Shown here piece by piece: positions 20,125 through 21,139 of a DNA stretch of 21,139 nt. Made by a program: the position numbers and the translations under genes. The stretch comes from RGUW01 sp040399325 (GTDB taxonomy: Bacteria; Cyanobacteriota; Cyanobacteriia; PCC-6307; Cyanobiaceae). The notes under the pieces were generated by a model. The model was not told where the DNA came from and searched no databases. It saw only the letters and a program-made list of their open reading frames with translations. The DNA lies in NCBI GenBank assembly GCA_040399325.1, contig JBBASJ010000041.1:1-21139 (forward strand), given 5' to 3'. The first letter of the stretch is position 1. Every line of letters begins with the position of its first letter.

Positions 20125-21018
20125 TCAGCGCGTCTCAGGTTCCGCAGTCAGCGGCGCCTCGGGGACAATCAGATCAACGGCTCTGCGCACATCGCCGAGC
20201 ACCTGCAGCAGCAAAGTCGGCGAGTCGTGCAGCAGCGCCACCCAGCTGGCCAGGTAAGCCGCGTGATTGGCCAGATCGCTGCCGATTTCCAGGCGATCAC
20301 CCAGCAGCACCGAACCCAGTTCAGCCACCAGCTCTTCGCGGGCATAGGACGGGCTGCCAAAGCAGCCGGCCAGGTCGCGGTTGAGGCGGGTGGCGTGACC
20401 GGTGCTGTGAATGACCTCATGGGCCCAGGTGGCATAGAAGGCCGCGGCGCTGTGAAAGGCACACCGTTCAGGCAGCACGATGCGATCAGCCTGTGGGCTG
20501 TAGCAAGCCTCAGAGCCGCCATGGCTCATGGGTACGGGCCAGCGCTGCAGCAGCGCTTCTGCCGCCGCCAGACGCTCGGGCTCCGGCCGCATCAGGGTGC
20601 GGTCGCTGGCGCGGCGGGCCTCGAGCAGGCCCGGCAGGGCCTCGCCCACCAGGTCAACGGCATTGAACACCGCCATGGGGCGGTAGCTGACCCAGCCGCT
20701 GCCGGTGGCGTCGTCATCGGAGGGGCCATGAACCATCGGTTGCAGCACATGGACTGCCTTGCTACCGCGCCGCGGCGCCAGGCCCAGAGTTTTGGCCTCA
20801 GCCCAGCCGCACCAATAGGGAAGCCGGGACGCCCGCAGATGCATGCCCAGGGTCAGCAACACCGGGTTGGCCCCTCTGTAGGGACGCCCTGAGCGCAGAT
20901 TGACGTGGTGCCCGGTGAGCGGGCCATCCCAGGTGCGGCGCCAGGGGCTGGTGCCGCGTTCCATGAGGCTGATCAGGGAGGCCACGAGCGTCGCGGCGGT
21001 ATCGGCGGTCTTTGCCAT
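20125..21018 (-). CDS. ArdC-like protein: ssDNA-binding domain plus zinc metallopeptidase domain
   Basis: The 297-residue product resembles the ArdC family of anti-restriction proteins first known from conjugative plasmids. The N-terminal ArdC_N (DUF1738-type) domain covers about 1-125, with the family pattern PWRRTW, GRPYRGANPVLL, YWCGWAEAKTLG and RRGSKAV. The C-terminal zincin-like domain has YSPQADRIVLP (173-183), the HExxH motif HEVIH (200-204) and AREELVAELGS (226-236), whose glutamates may supply the third metal ligand. It ends with the family's NHAAYLASWVALL block (251-263). I use ATG at 21018; a longer frame to 21090 would run into the terminator. Its stop codon is 3 bp from the 3' end of tRNA-Thr, convergent. 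In R388 ArdC protects incoming DNA from restriction; such a role here is inference. Confidence 0.88.
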   Translation of the reverse strand: MAKTADTAATLVASLISLMERGTSPWRRTWDGPLTGHHVNLRSGRPYRGANPVLLTLGMHLRASRLPYWCGWAEAKTLGLAPRRGSKAVHVLQPMVHGPSDDDATGSGWVSYRPMAVFNAVDLVGEALPGLLEARRASDRTLMRPEPERLAAAEALLQRWPVPMSHGGSEACYSPQADRIVLPERCAFHSAAAFYATWAHEVIHSTGHATRLNRDLAGCFGSPSYAREELVAELGSVLLGDRLEIGSDLANHAAYLASWVALLHDSPTLLLQVLGDVRRAVDLIVPEAPLTAEPETR

Positions 21019-21032
21019 GAAATCCAGGGATC

Positions 21033-21048
21033 GCAGCGTTGTCGCTGC
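21033..21048 (-). promoter_or_regulatory. perfect 6-4-6 inverted repeat before the ArdC-like gene
   Basis: GCAGCG (21033-21038) and CGCTGC (21043-21048) enclose a 4-nt loop, 14 nt upstream of the ATG. It could be an operator or a leader hairpin that hides the ribosome site. I see no T-tract. Confidence 0.45.
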
Positions 21049-21088
21049 TCCAGTGCCACCCCCCGTAACGCAGCCGATCCTGAGCATC

Positions 21089-21117
21089 AAAAAACCCCCT
21101 GGCGGAGCAGGGGGTTT
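21089..21117 (-). terminator. rho-independent terminator (minus strand)
   Basis: A 9-bp stem AAACCCCCT / AGGGGGTTT (21092-21100 with 21109-21117), 8-nt loop, followed on the minus strand by six T (21094-21089). It ends a transcript entering from the right edge. One minus frame stops at TGA 21119-21117 (visible tail FDLRNP), directly before the hairpin, so it probably terminates that gene and insulates the ArdC-like gene. Confidence 0.9.
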
Positions 21118-21139
21118 CAGGGATTCCGTAGGTCGAACC

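Noticed and set aside
21120..21139. GGTTCGA on the minus strand at the right edge as a tRNA T loop
   Set aside because: The base that should close the loop as C61 is T, and no acceptor strand follows, so it is not a tRNA end.

Overview
This 21.1 kb window is chromosomal DNA of a high-G+C cyanobacterium, most likely a picocyanobacterium of the Cyanobium/Synechococcus group. The main evidence is the RNA polymerase: the beta' subunit is split into rpoC1 and rpoC2, as in cyanobacteria and plastids. The order rpsT-tatD-rpoB-rpoC1-rpoC2 and the near-identity of RpoB/RpoC1/RpoC2 to remembered marine Synechococcus proteins support this. A DUF3493 (LPA1/Rep27) gene also fits a phototroph. The genus is an inference. 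Most starts lack a clear Shine-Dalgarno, which is common in this group.

Layout. (1) 1-8741, minus strand: rpsT, tatD, rpoB, rpoC1 and the first ~680 codons of rpoC2, whose 3' end lies outside the window. (2) 8893-10215, plus: hisD, divergent from rpsT. (3) An N-filled gap at 10274-10373 is flanked by two identical 55-bp sequences. It looks like a scaffolding artefact between overlapping contigs, so the real hisD-rpiA spacing is probably only 31 bp. (4) 10402-13178, minus: a CpdA-like metallophosphoesterase, an HtrA/Deg serine protease 4 nt behind it, then rpiA after a strong inverted repeat. (5) 13213-19835, plus: a translation/transcription-factor operon holding a small four-cysteine protein of unknown function, rimP, nusA, ylxR (rnpM), infB and an uncharacterised membrane protein. 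Several of these genes overlap by 4 bp. (6) 19752-20006, minus: a DUF3493 gene that overlaps the membrane protein gene tail-to-tail by 84 bp. (7) 20050-20121, plus: tRNA-Thr(CGU). (8) 20125-21018, minus: an ArdC-like protein (ssDNA-binding domain plus HExxH metallopeptidase) whose stop codon is 3 bp from the tRNA 3' end. A rho-independent terminator at the right edge belongs to a minus-strand gene outside the window.

The core genes work together in gene expression: RNA polymerase subunits, NusA, 30S maturation (RimP, S20), IF2 and a tRNA. Histidine and pentose-phosphate enzymes, a periplasmic/thylakoid protease and a phosphodiesterase lie between them. The accessory-looking element is the ArdC-like gene beside tRNA-Thr, a classical position for integrated elements. 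I do not see a CRISPR array, an insertion sequence, a phage module or a clearly new multi-gene system. The least explained items are the tRNA-adjacent ArdC-like gene, the Cys4 protein before rimP, the pentapeptide-like acidic tail of NusA, and the two inverted repeats in the minus-strand leaders of rpiA and ardC.
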